A stretch of DNA of 47,850 nt, from positions 1 to 47,850 of the IMG/VR virus record IMGVR_UViG_3300005663_000071. One strand, given 5' to 3'. This document shows, one piece after another, positions 31,116-39,207 of this stretch. The translations under genes and the position numbers were made by a program. Under the pieces are notes generated by a model. The model worked only from the letters and a program-made list of their open reading frames with translations, had not been told where the DNA came from and did not search any database. The stretch is from a virus. The number at the start of each line of letters is the position of its first letter. Position 1 is the stretch's first letter.

Positions 31116-31682
31116 ATGGGCGTTGAGCGAGTTGATTATTATTCGGAAGATGAATTCCAACAAGCATTGGAAGAAGAACAGCAAAGCTATGGTTCGCAAC
31201 CGCAAGAGCCTGACGTTGTACCTTGTTTCAAATGTGGCGGTCAGATGTATCAAGAATGTCACGCGCCAGAGGGCAATATCTGTGAGACTTGCGAGAAAGC
31301 CGGAAACAGGAGACCTCCAATGAAAGCTGAACGGATAAAAGAAATCAAAATGAGGCTAACTTGCCTTGATTACCACGGCAATAGTAAAGCTGTACTAAGG
31401 AAAGATATTACCGAACTCCTCACTGCCCTTGAATCAGCCCAGTCCGAGAATGAGCGGTATAAGGCGGCGTTAGAGAAACTACTTGAAATCCATCCTGATA
31501 TGTGCGGTATGTGTGAGCATTTTGACGAACAAGACGATGCCCATTTTTGCTGGGAACATCTTCAAGATATGGAAATAACCGAAGGCCGAGAGGCTTGCGA
31601 AGATAATTTCAAGATGACCGAATGGTTCGTAGAGCATGTAGGCAGTGCCCGCAAAACCCTCAAACAAGAATCAACCGGTTAG
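31116..31682 (+). CDS. Hypothetical Cys-rich protein with two putative zinc sites
   Basis: 188 residues. First zinc-like site CFKCGG...CHAPEG...CETC at ~residues 35-62. Then a region (AERIKEIKMRLTCLDY to RYKAALEKLL) common in phage NAKL-like proteins, and a second site CGMCEHF...CWEH...CEDNF resembling the small CExCxH modules. GCGAGTTGATTAT occurs twice at the start (31104 and 31126 regions). Function unknown. Confidence 0.55.
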   Translation: MGVERVDYYSEDEFQQALEEEQQSYGSQPQEPDVVPCFKCGGQMYQECHAPEGNICETCEKAGNRRPPMKAERIKEIKMRLTCLDYHGNSKAVLRKDITELLTALESAQSENERYKAALEKLLEIHPDMCGMCEHFDEQDDAHFCWEHLQDMEITEGREACEDNFKMTEWFVEHVGSARKTLKQESTG

Positions 31683-31778
31683 CTAAGGATCGCAACCGCA
31701 AGAAGCGGTATCGTGCGGAAGGGACGTTACCCGGTAAATAAGGGGACTGAAAAAAGAGTTTTCATCATCCTCCTCCGA

Positions 31779-31806
31779 GTGGGGCACTTGAGTTTGGGTG
31801 CCTCAC
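31779..31806 (+). terminator. Probable terminator hairpin
   Basis: GTGGGGCAC (31779-31787) pairs with GTGCCTCAC (31798-31806) over 9 bp with one wobble, followed by TTTATAA. It lies between the genes at 31116 and 31826. The intervening stretch 31683-31778 also contains an ACCGC/GCGGT hairpin and otherwise no gene. Confidence 0.6.
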
Positions 31807-31825
31807 TTTATAAGAAAGGCGTATT

Positions 31826-32218
31826 ATGGACAGAGAGATTAAATTCCGGCTGCTAAAGAATGGCAAGGTTGTGGGATATATGGCGTTAATGCCTATATGC
31901 CGTGAGGGCAAGAGGTTGATATGGAAGTATTCTGAGAACGGCACGGACGGTTGGAGCGGGGCGGGTAATGCCGTAATTGATTTTGACGTAGCCGAATCCT
32001 ACACCGGCCTCAAGGATAAGAACGGGACGGAGATATATGAGGGCACTAAACTTTCATACGAGAATTTCGAATGCTGTGAAATATGTACAGTCTATTGGGA
32101 CGAAGAAGATGCGTCGTGGAGGGTAGATTTTGGCGACAACACTGATTGCACCTTATCCGATCTTGAGAAGTCGTTGATTACAGTCATCGGAACCGTACAC
32201 GACACGGAGCAACCATGA
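31826..32218 (+). CDS. YopX-family phage protein
   Basis: 130 residues. Family landmarks: start MDREIKFRLL, SYTGLKDKNGTEIYEGTKL in the middle and VIGTVHD at the end, as in the YopX family of small phage proteins of unknown function. Good AAAGGCG site. Overlaps the next small gene by ATGA. Confidence 0.85.
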   Translation: MDREIKFRLLKNGKVVGYMALMPICREGKRLIWKYSENGTDGWSGAGNAVIDFDVAESYTGLKDKNGTEIYEGTKLSYENFECCEICTVYWDEEDASWRVDFGDNTDCTLSDLEKSLITVIGTVHDTEQP

Positions 32219-32313
32219 GAATCTTAAAAACAATAGCAAGTATGATCTGGGTTTGCATAAAGCAATCATGGCTACCTAATTATAACCAGAAAGCACACTT
32301 TTATGGAGATTGA
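32215..32313 (+). CDS. Small hypothetical protein (32 aa)
   Basis: The ATG at 32215 overlaps the YopX-like stop as ATGA. Short hydrophobic-basic start (MRILKTIASMIWVCIK), then a polar end. Three bases later the next gene starts. Possibly a membrane peptide. Confidence 0.4.
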   Translation: MRILKTIASMIWVCIKQSWLPNYNQKAHFYGD

Positions 32314-32316
32314 AAA

Positions 32317-32595
32317 ATGAGCAGAACACCAGCAAATCCAAACCATAAGTCGCCATTTGTTATCGAGGGATATAAAGACCTCGGCTGGCAAAATGGATGG
32401 ACGCCTATCTGGGATGACACCCGCGAAACCAGCAAGCTGGTTGGTTATGAGGGACAGGACGAATTCAATGCCTGCAAAAAGGCTGAACACAAAAAAAGAG
32501 ATGTTGACAATTCTTCTCATTTGTTCAGAGGTACGGATAACATCGTTATCTGCGACGAATGCAAACACTTTTCGCATTATGATTGTAGTGATTGA
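32317..32595 (+). CDS. Small hypothetical protein with a C-terminal metal-site motif
   Basis: 92 residues. The C-terminus NIVICDECKHFSHYDCSD has CxxC plus His and Cys and may bind zinc. The N-terminal part is polar with several Trp/Tyr. GGAG 7 bases upstream. Unknown function. Confidence 0.55.
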   Translation: MSRTPANPNHKSPFVIEGYKDLGWQNGWTPIWDDTRETSKLVGYEGQDEFNACKKAEHKKRDVDNSSHLFRGTDNIVICDECKHFSHYDCSD

Positions 32596-32610
32596 TCTTT
32601 GACAAAGTAT

Positions 32611-32686
32611 ATGGGGCAGTGACGGCTTGTGTGACATAGAGTTTCTATGTTACGTCCTACACAAGTTCTTTCCCGTCCTGCCCCAT
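32611..32686 (+). ncRNA. Long multi-segment hairpin leader before the Rad50-like gene
   Basis: Nested perfect pairings: ATGGGGCAG/CTGCCCCAT (32611-32619/32678-32686), GACGG/CCGTC (32621-32625/32673-32677), CTTGTGT/ACACAAG (32626-32632/32659-32665), ACATAG/CTATGT (32634-32639/32645-32650). No T run follows, so it is more likely a structured leader or processing site than a terminator. It ends 36 bases before the ATPase ATG. Confidence 0.55.
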
Positions 32687-32721
32687 CAAATTAAAACTTA
32701 AAACTGAAAGAGAGAATTATC

Positions 32722-34653
32722 ATGGACATACATTTGAACAATATCAGTATCGAGAATTTCAAGGGTATCAAGTCCTTTGGAACGGAGTTTAACGGTAACA
32801 CAATCATCAAAGGCGAAAACGGTTCCGGCAAAACAACGGTTTACGATGCTTTCCTGTGGTTGTTATTCAGTAAGGATTCTTCCGGTCGTAAGGAATTCGG
32901 TTTACGCCCCCTGGACAAAGACAATAACGCCATCAAGGGCTTGGTTGTAGCTGTTGAGGCTCATATCATGTTTGGCGGCATGCGTCACGATCTCCGCAAG
33001 GAACATCACGAAGAATCCAACAGGAAAGGCTATAAAACTCTTTGCTGGATTGACGAAGTTCCGAAAAAGATCAGCGAGTACACCGATTGGATTAAGGAAG
33101 TTATCAACGAGGACACTTTCAAACTTCTTACCGATACGCACTTTTTCAATGACAAATACCATTGGACCGACCGCAGGAACATCTTGCTTGATATAGCCGG
33201 TGAGATCGGAACGCCAGAGGGTTTTGAGGAACTTATCGAAACGCTTAACGGCAGGAGCGTTGAAGAATACCGAAAAGTCCTGGCAGAGCGTAAGAAACTG
33301 GCAAACAAGGAACGCGACGAGATCAATCCTCGTATTGACGAACTCCAAAAGCAGTTAGACGATTATGCCGGTGGAGATACAGCCGATCAAGAGAAGGCCA
33401 GAAAAGCCATTGAGGACGAACTTGCCGCCCTTACTATTCTACGTCAAGAGATCGTTGAAGGGCAAAATGCCCGCCAAGTCAAGATCGACGAATTGAACCG
33501 TCTGCAAGGCAAGCGAACCATTCGAGAGGGTGAACTGAAAAACGATACTACGGCGGTAGATGCTTTTATCAAAGAACGCACCCAAATCACCGATTCGGTT
33601 GAAAAGAAGAAAACCGAGATCATGCAGAAACAGAGTGCAATCCGGCATAAACAAACCTATATCGATGGAATAAAAGGCAAAGCATTCGCATATTCAGCAC
33701 AATTATCGCCAATCAGACAGCAAGCAAACGAGCTAAAAGTAATCAAGGAATCTGACAAAATATGCGGGGCTTGTGGTCAAGCATTATCGATAGACAAAAT
33801 CGAACAATTGATAAAAGACAATGCGTTACTCCTGAAAGGTGTTATTGCCCAAGGTGACGGTATATATATTAAAGTTCAGCAATGCGACACCGATTTTGCC
33901 GCCGCCGCCGAAGAACTCAAAGACTTCCAAGGCCATCTTTCGATATTGGAAAAAGAACTCGAAGACGGTATCAAATGGCGCGACGAACGCAAGGAAATCA
34001 TCGAGAAATCTATTGCGGCCAATGTAACCGTTGACCCCGCTGTCGATGAAACTTGCATAGAATTGAGCAAGCAGATAAACACGTTGGCTTCGGAGATCGG
34101 CGAACCCGCTGGAAATCAACTCCGACAGATTGAAGATAATCGCAGAGAAAAGAATAAAGAACTTGCCGCGGTCGAAAGAACCCTTGCCGCAAGCGATCAG
34201 ATGAAAAAGAACACCGAGCGTATCGCCGAACTCGAAGAAAAGGAAAAAGAATTTGCGCAGTCAATCGCCAACATCGAGAAAGAGATCGCCGACATCGATC
34301 AGTATAAGAAAGCCGAGTCCGGCCTTATCACAGAGGCGGTAAATGATAAGTTTGCACACGTCACTTTCAAATTGTTCGATACGCTACTTAACGGTAGCAT
34401 TGAGGATTGTTGCGAGGCCATTTTGAATGGTACTCCTTACCCCGATATGTCATGCGGTGAAAAGAACTTTGTCGGTATCGACATAATCAATGTGCTTTCA
34501 GATCATTACGATTTATCGGTTCCGCTTTTCATCGACAACGCCGAAAGTATGACCCTGCCGATAGAGGCAAAATCACAAGTAATCGAATTGTACGCCGTTC
34601 CTGGCGTTAAAGAACTTGTTGTACACGAAGCAAATGTAAGGGCGGTTGCATAA
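32722..34653 (+). CDS. Rad50/SbcC-like ATPase (SMC family)
   Basis: 643 residues. Walker A in KGENGSGKTTVYDAFLWLLF near residue 30; two coiled-coil arms (~residues 180-330 and 390-550); zinc-hook-like CGACGQAL near residue 350; C-terminal Walker B/D-loop region VPLFIDNAESM. The C-terminal half is short relative to cellular Rad50. These proteins pair with a nuclease to process DNA ends. Here it opens a recombination block with an annealing-protein candidate and nuclease candidates. Confidence 0.85.
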   Translation: MDIHLNNISIENFKGIKSFGTEFNGNTIIKGENGSGKTTVYDAFLWLLFSKDSSGRKEFGLRPLDKDNNAIKGLVVAVEAHIMFGGMRHDLRKEHHEESNRKGYKTLCWIDEVPKKISEYTDWIKEVINEDTFKLLTDTHFFNDKYHWTDRRNILLDIAGEIGTPEGFEELIETLNGRSVEEYRKVLAERKKLANKERDEINPRIDELQKQLDDYAGGDTADQEKARKAIEDELAALTILRQEIVEGQNARQVKIDELNRLQGKRTIREGELKNDTTAVDAFIKERTQITDSVEKKKTEIMQKQSAIRHKQTYIDGIKGKAFAYSAQLSPIRQQANELKVIKESDKICGACGQALSIDKIEQLIKDNALLLKGVIAQGDGIYIKVQQCDTDFAAAAEELKDFQGHLSILEKELEDGIKWRDERKEIIEKSIAANVTVDPAVDETCIELSKQINTLASEIGEPAGNQLRQIEDNRREKNKELAAVERTLAASDQMKKNTERIAELEEKEKEFAQSIANIEKEIADIDQYKKAESGLITEAVNDKFAHVTFKLFDTLLNGSIEDCCEAILNGTPYPDMSCGEKNFVGIDIINVLSDHYDLSVPLFIDNAESMTLPIEAKSQVIELYAVPGVKELVVHEANVRAVA

Positions 34654-34820
34654 TGAAATCACGAACTAAAGCTTGGACATTCTTTTTATGCGGCGGATGG
34701 ATATTAGGACTTGCGATTGATATTTATATTTGTCTACACAAGATCGCACATGCAATAAATGAAAATGTTGAAGAACACATTAATGGAATTGAAAACGAAC
34801 TTTTCAAGAAAGGTGAATAG
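34653..34820 (+). CDS. Small membrane protein (55 aa)
   Basis: The ATG at 34653 overlaps the ATPase stop (TAATG). One hydrophobic segment (WTFFLCGGWILGLAIDIYI, residues ~8-26), then a charged helical tail. The stop is 2 bases before the next ATG, which uses GGTGA inside this gene as ribosome site. Function unknown. Confidence 0.55.
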   Translation: MKSRTKAWTFFLCGGWILGLAIDIYICLHKIAHAINENVEEHINGIENELFKKGE

Positions 34821-34822
34821 TT

Positions 34823-35692
34823 ATGACTGAAAACGGAAAACCACAAACCACAGAGGTAGTTGTTTCTCATGTGCCGATGGAAATAGCTGAAATTGAAAGC
34901 CAGATCGCAACGGCAAAACGATACCCGCGAGACATCAAGGTTTTCAAAGATAAGCTAATGGCGATGGCGAATCTCGATCAGGAAACCGCCGAGGGGTGCT
35001 ATTACGCATTGCCGAGGGGCGGCAAGTCTGTCGATGGACCAAGTGTGCGGTTGGCCGAAATAGCATTGTCTTGTTATGGCAACTGTGCGGCAAAGGCAGA
35101 TGTTCTTAGTGAAGATGACAGGTTTATCTATGCGATGGGCCAGTGTCGCGACCTTGAAAACAATGTAGCCGTTCAAGTCAAAGTGCGGCGGCGGATAACC
35201 AACAAGAACGGCAAGCGGTACAACGACGATATGATCGCCGTCACTGCTAATGCTGCCTGTGCTATTGCCTTGCGCAATGCCATTTTTAAGATCGTCCCCG
35301 GTGCCTACTTGAAACCTGTTTTCAAAAGGTGCAAGGAAACCGCCGTAGGCAAGATGAAAAGTCTTGCTAATCGTCGGGCCGAAGTCGTCACCAGGCTTAC
35401 CAAATTCGGGGTTGAGGTCGAAAGAATCCTCTATGTTATCGGCAGGAAATCCATCGAGGAGGTTACTTTTGACGATGTTGCGGTGCTTATAGGGCTTGGT
35501 ACGGCTATCAAAGATGGTGACACAACCGTAGAAGAAGCGTTCCCGCCAAATTACGCAGAAGCCCAAAACGACGCCGCCGAAACAATCAGAAAAGAACAAG
35601 GCAAAGAAATTGTTGGCGAACCCAAAGACGAAACCCCTGCCGAAGATAATGCAGAAATTCCGGACTGGATGAAAGATAAAGATGAAGTTTGA
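34823..35692 (+). CDS. Putative recombination (annealing-type) protein
   Basis: 289 residues. Conserved-looking core: ALPRGGKSVDGPSVRLAEIA, YGNC, a strand-rich region, RYNDDMIAVTANAACAIALR and GAYLKPVF; tail acidic and disordered (residues ~250-289), ending PDWMKDKDEV. I know this as a widespread phage protein found beside nucleases; an ssDNA-annealing role is inferred from its neighbours, not from a proven motif. Overlaps the MBL gene by 11 bases. Confidence 0.6.
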   Translation: MTENGKPQTTEVVVSHVPMEIAEIESQIATAKRYPRDIKVFKDKLMAMANLDQETAEGCYYALPRGGKSVDGPSVRLAEIALSCYGNCAAKADVLSEDDRFIYAMGQCRDLENNVAVQVKVRRRITNKNGKRYNDDMIAVTANAACAIALRNAIFKIVPGAYLKPVFKRCKETAVGKMKSLANRRAEVVTRLTKFGVEVERILYVIGRKSIEEVTFDDVAVLIGLGTAIKDGDTTVEEAFPPNYAEAQNDAAETIRKEQGKEIVGEPKDETPAEDNAEIPDWMKDKDEV

Positions 35693-36428
35693 GCAGCTAT
35701 TTTCGAGCAGCAAAGGCAATGCTCATGTAGTTACGGCCAATAACGGGAAACGCCTACTCATAGAGTGTGGCGTTACCTGGCCTCTGTTACAGAAGGCTCT
35801 TAACTATGACCTGACAAGCATTGAGGGCTGTTTGCTGACGCATGAGCATAAAGACCACAGTAAGGCCGTACAGGACGTTATGAAGGCCGGTATAGACGTT
35901 CATGCAAGCTATGGAACATTTGAGGCGTTAGATATTGCCAAAAAAACCAAAGGCAGCCAGAGCCTCCGGATCCATCGCAGGGCGGTTTTAGTTGTAGAAA
36001 ATGTTATTTATAAGATTGGCTCATTTGAGGTTACTGCGTTCAATTCTCACCATGACGCACGGCAACCATTCCTTTTCACTATTCGCAACAAAAAAGAGAG
36101 GATGTTATTCGCAACAGACACGAGTCACATAAAACAGAAATTCAAAACTGCTTTCGATATTATAGCAATAGAGTGCAGCTACAACGAACCATATTTGCGC
36201 AATAGAGTTGAAAAAGGAACCATTAACGAGCAGCTTGCAAAACGCTTACTTGAATCACACATGAGCGAATCAAACTGTTTATCTTATCTGCAAACTTATT
36301 GTAATCTGGATAAATGCAGGGAAATACACTTACTCCATCTATCGGCAGATAATATCAATAAAGAACGAATCAAACGAGAATTTGAGAAGAAACTGTTTAT
36401 TGAAATTAAAACAGTAGGGGAACAGTGA
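35682..36428 (+). CDS. Metallo-beta-lactamase-fold nuclease candidate (YycJ/WalJ-like)
   Basis: 248 residues. The metal-binding motif LTHEHKDHS (residues ~48-56) is the HxHxDH signature; further ligands fit NSHHDA and LFATDTSH. The fold and size match YycJ-type single-domain exonucleases. In this operon it may generate the ssDNA on which the preceding protein works (inference). Confidence 0.8.
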   Translation: MKFEQLFSSSKGNAHVVTANNGKRLLIECGVTWPLLQKALNYDLTSIEGCLLTHEHKDHSKAVQDVMKAGIDVHASYGTFEALDIAKKTKGSQSLRIHRRAVLVVENVIYKIGSFEVTAFNSHHDARQPFLFTIRNKKERMLFATDTSHIKQKFKTAFDIIAIECSYNEPYLRNRVEKGTINEQLAKRLLESHMSESNCLSYLQTYCNLDKCREIHLLHLSADNINKERIKREFEKKLFIEIKTVGEQ

Positions 36429-36505
36429 CAAAGAAAGTGATAAGAGAAGCGTTAAAGCAAGGGATTGTGAGACGATATGCCAGTATACACAGGACAAATC
36501 AATGA
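36425..36505 (+). CDS. Very short basic ORF (26 aa)
   Basis: The GTG at 36425 overlaps the previous stop (GTGA). Encodes a basic helical peptide (VIREALKQGIVRRYAS) and ends inside the NinB-like gene, overlapping it by 29 bases. Could be a coupling ORF rather than a functional gene. Confidence 0.25.
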   Translation: MTKKVIREALKQGIVRRYASIHRTNQ

Positions 36506-36935
36506 TGGGGGAATGAATTGCACTCGGCCAGACTTGCTCGATAAGTGGATGAAGCGCAACGACGGTCTTTGGTGGAAAGCAAAGTTTGAGATCGTCGGCA
36601 AGCACAAAGACCCTAAGACCGCCGCACAGCTTGGCTACTACTGGGGGCTGTTGCAACCAGAGATATGGGAGCAGCTTGTCCGAGACGGCCACACGATCAC
36701 CATAGAGGCTTTTGGCAAGCAAATAGAGATACCTTTCACCGCAGACTCTACACACGAAATGCTGACGGCTCTATGCGGTCATGTAGGCGATGGTGGTAAA
36801 GCTATAAGACTTAGCGATCCAGATATGGGCATTGGTGAGTGCATGAAGTTTATCGACGGCGTTCTGAATATCGCAGCGGACTTAGGGATGAACATGGATG
36901 GATTGAAGGCCAAAAGACCCGAACTGGGCGAATAA
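36477..36935 (+). CDS. NinB/YbcN-like recombination protein
   Basis: 152 residues. Landmarks of the NinB family: WWKAKFEIVGKHKDPKTAAQ, LGYYWGLLQPEIWEQL, TADSTHEMLTALCG and a C-terminal helix region MGIGECMKFIDGVLNIAAD. NinB of lambda (Orf) binds ssDNA and SSB and supports recombination. Agrees with the neighbouring nuclease and annealing genes. Confidence 0.75.
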   Translation: MPVYTGQINDGGMNCTRPDLLDKWMKRNDGLWWKAKFEIVGKHKDPKTAAQLGYYWGLLQPEIWEQLVRDGHTITIEAFGKQIEIPFTADSTHEMLTALCGHVGDGGKAIRLSDPDMGIGECMKFIDGVLNIAADLGMNMDGLKAKRPELGE

Positions 36936-36960
36936 CCAATAACTTTTAACAGGAGAAATC

Positions 36961-37440
36961 ATGGACATTATCAAAGCATTGAAAGAGAACGAGAAACCCT
37001 TTGGCTTGATGTCAGAGGAATTGCAGGCGAAAACGAAAGAGATGGGTCGTGGTTGTTTCCAACTCTTTATGGCACATGGGCAATGGCTGAGATGTCCAAC
37101 GCAAGATTTCAATAAGGATGAATTTGTCCCCGGCACTACCTACCGCCTCCTCGCCGACTACCAAGAGCCAGCAGAAGATGGTTATGAGACGATAGAAATA
37201 GTAAACGAAGAGGGTGCGCTGAAATACTTGCCAGAAGACAACGGTGAGGTGTGCTGGTTTATAACTACCGCACAGAGTGATGCCAACTTCGCCGGATACC
37301 TGTATGCGGATGCGATAATTTCTTCTATGCCGGTAAGGTACGACATTGACGGTGTAGGGCATCACAACTTCTACTTTGCAAAAGAAGACGCGTTCAGGAC
37401 TAATATTCTCCGTCCCACTCACGTTGTATTTAAGAAGTAA
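36961..37440 (+). CDS. Hypothetical phage protein (159 aa)
   Basis: Starts MDIIKALKENEKPFGLMSEE. The centre contains WLRCPTQDFNKDEFVPGTTY then RLLADYQEPAEDGYETIEIV, a pattern in many phage proteins of unknown role. A His/Tyr-rich stretch GVGHHNFYFAKEDAF is near the end. GGAG site upstream. Last gene before a hairpin region. Confidence 0.6.
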   Translation: MDIIKALKENEKPFGLMSEELQAKTKEMGRGCFQLFMAHGQWLRCPTQDFNKDEFVPGTTYRLLADYQEPAEDGYETIEIVNEEGALKYLPEDNGEVCWFITTAQSDANFAGYLYADAIISSMPVRYDIDGVGHHNFYFAKEDAFRTNILRPTHVVFKK

Positions 37441-37454
37441 GCCTTATATACCGT

Positions 37455-37530
37455 TGGCGGCGTACGCCAGCGGGACCAAACAGGCCGGGCGTTTACTTTG
37501 CAGTTCCCGCCCGGTCTTGGAATAATTTTT
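37455..37530 (+). terminator. Hairpin pair with probable terminator
   Basis: First hairpin TGGCG-GCGTA-CGCCA (37455-37469). Second GGCCGGGCG (37483-37491) pairs with CGCCCGGTC (37508-37516), followed 9 bases later by TTTTT at 37526-37530. The rest of the gap to 37634 holds further pairings (GGCTTG/CAAGCC, GGCG-AA-CGCC) and a 23-codon ORF that I do not trust. Confidence 0.55.
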
Positions 37531-37634
37531 AAGGAGCAGCACATAGCAAGGATGTATGGCTTGGCGGGCCTAAGCTTCATCGCGGCGAACGCCTGTCAAG
37601 CCAGTAATTTTATAAATGATTGAGCGGTTAAATA

Positions 37635-38087
37635 ATGGATATGGAAACCTTTAATTTTGTAGATATGGATGGCGTTATAGCCAATGTAAGCGAGGGGCTG
37701 CAAACATCGCTCGGGCTGCCAATAGTTCCGCCGACTGATTACAACTGGTGCGCCGACTTGGTGGACTGGTCGCTTCTTAATGCTGGTTTTTGGGAGGGCT
37801 TGCCGGTCTATGAAGATACTTTGATTGAAATGCAATCCCTTGAAAACACAATAATCTTAACGCATTGCTTTAGTGTTGACGCAATAATTGGGAAACGCAA
37901 GTGGTTGGATAGATATTGGCCTGGAATCGAAATGATAAATCTTGCCGATAAGTGGCTGATCGCTGGCCCGGGGCGGTGTTTGTGGGACGATTACCCTGTC
38001 CAGATTGAGCAATGGAATGAAGCTGGCGGCATGGGTATCTTGATAGAAAGGGCGTGGAATCGTGGAACAGCCAAAGTGGAAAAATAA
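37635..38087 (+). CDS. HAD-like 5'(3')-nucleotidase family protein
   Basis: 150 residues. FVDMDGVIANVSEG near residue 8 is the HAD DxDG catalytic motif; TIILTHC is motif-II-like, KRKWLDRYWP carries the motif-III lysine and LWDDYPVQIEQW the final acidic pair. The sequence is like small phage 5'-nucleotidases. May recycle nucleotides during infection. Overlaps the next gene by 26 bases. Confidence 0.75.
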   Translation: MDMETFNFVDMDGVIANVSEGLQTSLGLPIVPPTDYNWCADLVDWSLLNAGFWEGLPVYEDTLIEMQSLENTIILTHCFSVDAIIGKRKWLDRYWPGIEMINLADKWLIAGPGRCLWDDYPVQIEQWNEAGGMGILIERAWNRGTAKVEK

Positions 38088-38220
38088 TTGCGACGTTAAA
38101 GGGTGCCCTAATATAGCCTTTGTTTTAATAAACACAGGGGAATTCAAAGGACGTAAGCCCTGTAAAAGTCACTACGATGAAATAAACAAAATCAGAGCAT
38201 CTAAGATTTTAACCCCCTAA
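38062..38220 (+). CDS. Small zinc-finger-like protein (52 aa)
   Basis: The GTG at 38062 is preceded by AAAGGG and opens 52 codons to TAA at 38218. Cys at ~14, 19 and 38 and His at 41 (NNCDVKGC...PCKSHY) could bind zinc. Lies directly before the replication gene. Confidence 0.45.
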   Translation: MEQPKWKNNCDVKGCPNIAFVLINTGEFKGRKPCKSHYDEINKIRASKILTP

Positions 38221-38231
38221 CAGGAAACAGA

Positions 38232-38978
38232 ATGGCAGACGGAAGAATGTTAAAAAAAGTAGTGTCGACCAGCAAGAAACTTGCGGCGTTAAAAACAGAC
38301 TCCGCAAGGCTTTTGTACACTTGGATTTTGCCCCACCTTGACATACAGGGTCGCTTTTCCGCAGAACTTGATATAATCAAAGGCTCTGTGGTCCCCCGAC
38401 TGAAATCTATGACATTGCCGAAGATTGAGAAATACTTGCAAGACCTCGCCGAAAACAAGCTGATTATATTGTATAACGTCAACGGCGATAGATACTTAGA
38501 ACTCGTTAAATTTAAGGATTTTCAGAGACTTCGAGAGAAAAGAGAGGCGGTGTCAATCATCCCCGAACCCCCCGACTCCACCCCTACGCCTGACGAACTC
38601 CCGGAGTCCCCCAGCACAACTAAAGATAAGCTAAGAGAAGTTAAACTAAGTCTAAGTGAAGAAGAAGTTAAGTTAAGTCTAAATGAAAAACCAAAAAAAC
38701 TTTTTTCTGCCTTAGATTTAGACCAACAAAAAAAGGCTATACAGTTGACCGAAAAACTTGAGAGGGTTTTTGAATACCAGACCCCAAATGAGAGAACCAC
38801 TTTCAGGAACATTGTCAGGCACTTGCTTGATTGTGGAATGATCGAATCGGGGATGGTTTGGTTGAAAGAAGTTTTACAATGGGGCAGTGATAATGACAAA
38901 CCCCAACTGGACATGAAAAAATGCTTTGTTTCAAAAGTAATAAAACTATCCGGGTTTAAGAAGAAAGCAGAGGGGTAA
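38232..38978 (+). CDS. Putative phage replication initiator / replisome organiser
   Basis: 248 residues. The first ~110 residues (DSARLLYTWILPHLDIQGRF, IKYLQDLAENKLIILY, YLELVKFKDFQ) form a winged-helix-like domain as in phage O/DnaD-type initiators. A Pro/Ser-rich linker holds two iteron-derived repeats (EVKLSLSEE, EVKLSLNEK), and the C-terminal helical domain ends at a basic tail. Expected to bind the origin and load a helicase. The nested 24-bp repeats suggest the origin lies in this gene. Confidence 0.7.
   Translation: MADGRMLKKVVSTSKKLAALKTDSARLLYTWILPHLDIQGRFSAELDIIKGSVVPRLKSMTLPKIEKYLQDLAENKLIILYNVNGDRYLELVKFKDFQRLREKREAVSIIPEPPDSTPTPDELPESPSTTKDKLREVKLSLSEEEVKLSLNEKPKKLFSALDLDQQKKAIQLTEKLERVFEYQTPNERTTFRNIVRHLLDCGMIESGMVWLKEVLQWGSDNDKPQLDMKKCFVSKVIKLSGFKKKAEG
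38637..38687 (+). repeat. Two 24-bp iteron-like repeats in the replication gene
   Basis: Copies at 38637-38660 and 38664-38687 share 21 of 24 bases (core TAAGTCTAA). They are in frame 27 bp apart and followed by an A/T-rich stretch (AAAAAAACTTTTTT near 38692-38705). The arrangement resembles the lambda origin inside gene O. Confidence 0.5.
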
Positions 38979-38979
38979 A

Positions 38980-39207
38980 ATGAAAACAAGAGAGATTGTA
39001 AAAGCGTGGCTTATAGCCAATGGTTACGATGGATTATGCGGCGAAAATTGCGGGTGCAAAATTACGGACTTAATGCCGTGTGATAGTGCGGATGTTTCGC
39101 AATGCGTCGCAGGGTACTTGCACAAAAGAGGCCCAAAATGCGTTAATCCTGACTGTGAATATGTTGACGATGGTTGTACTTTCTGCATACGGAGCGAAAA
39201 ACCATGA
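38980..39207 (+). CDS. Cys-rich small protein
   Basis: 75 residues with ten cysteines, including CGENCGC, CDSADVSQC, CVNPDC and CTFC, clearly a metal-binding phage protein, commonly placed beside ninG. Starts just after the replication gene (1-base gap) and overlaps ninG by ATGA. Confidence 0.65.
   Translation: MKTREIVKAWLIANGYDGLCGENCGCKITDLMPCDSADVSQCVAGYLHKRGPKCVNPDCEYVDDGCTFCIRSEKP

Noticed and set aside
34955-35719. Leftward 254-codon frame opposite the annealing-protein candidate
   Set aside because: Shadow of the rightward gene, which has a good ribosome site and overlaps; residue content is unlike a real protein.
37554-37625. 23-codon ORF with a nearby GGAG
   Set aside because: It sits inside paired sequence and shows no conserved pattern; kept as part of the hairpin region.
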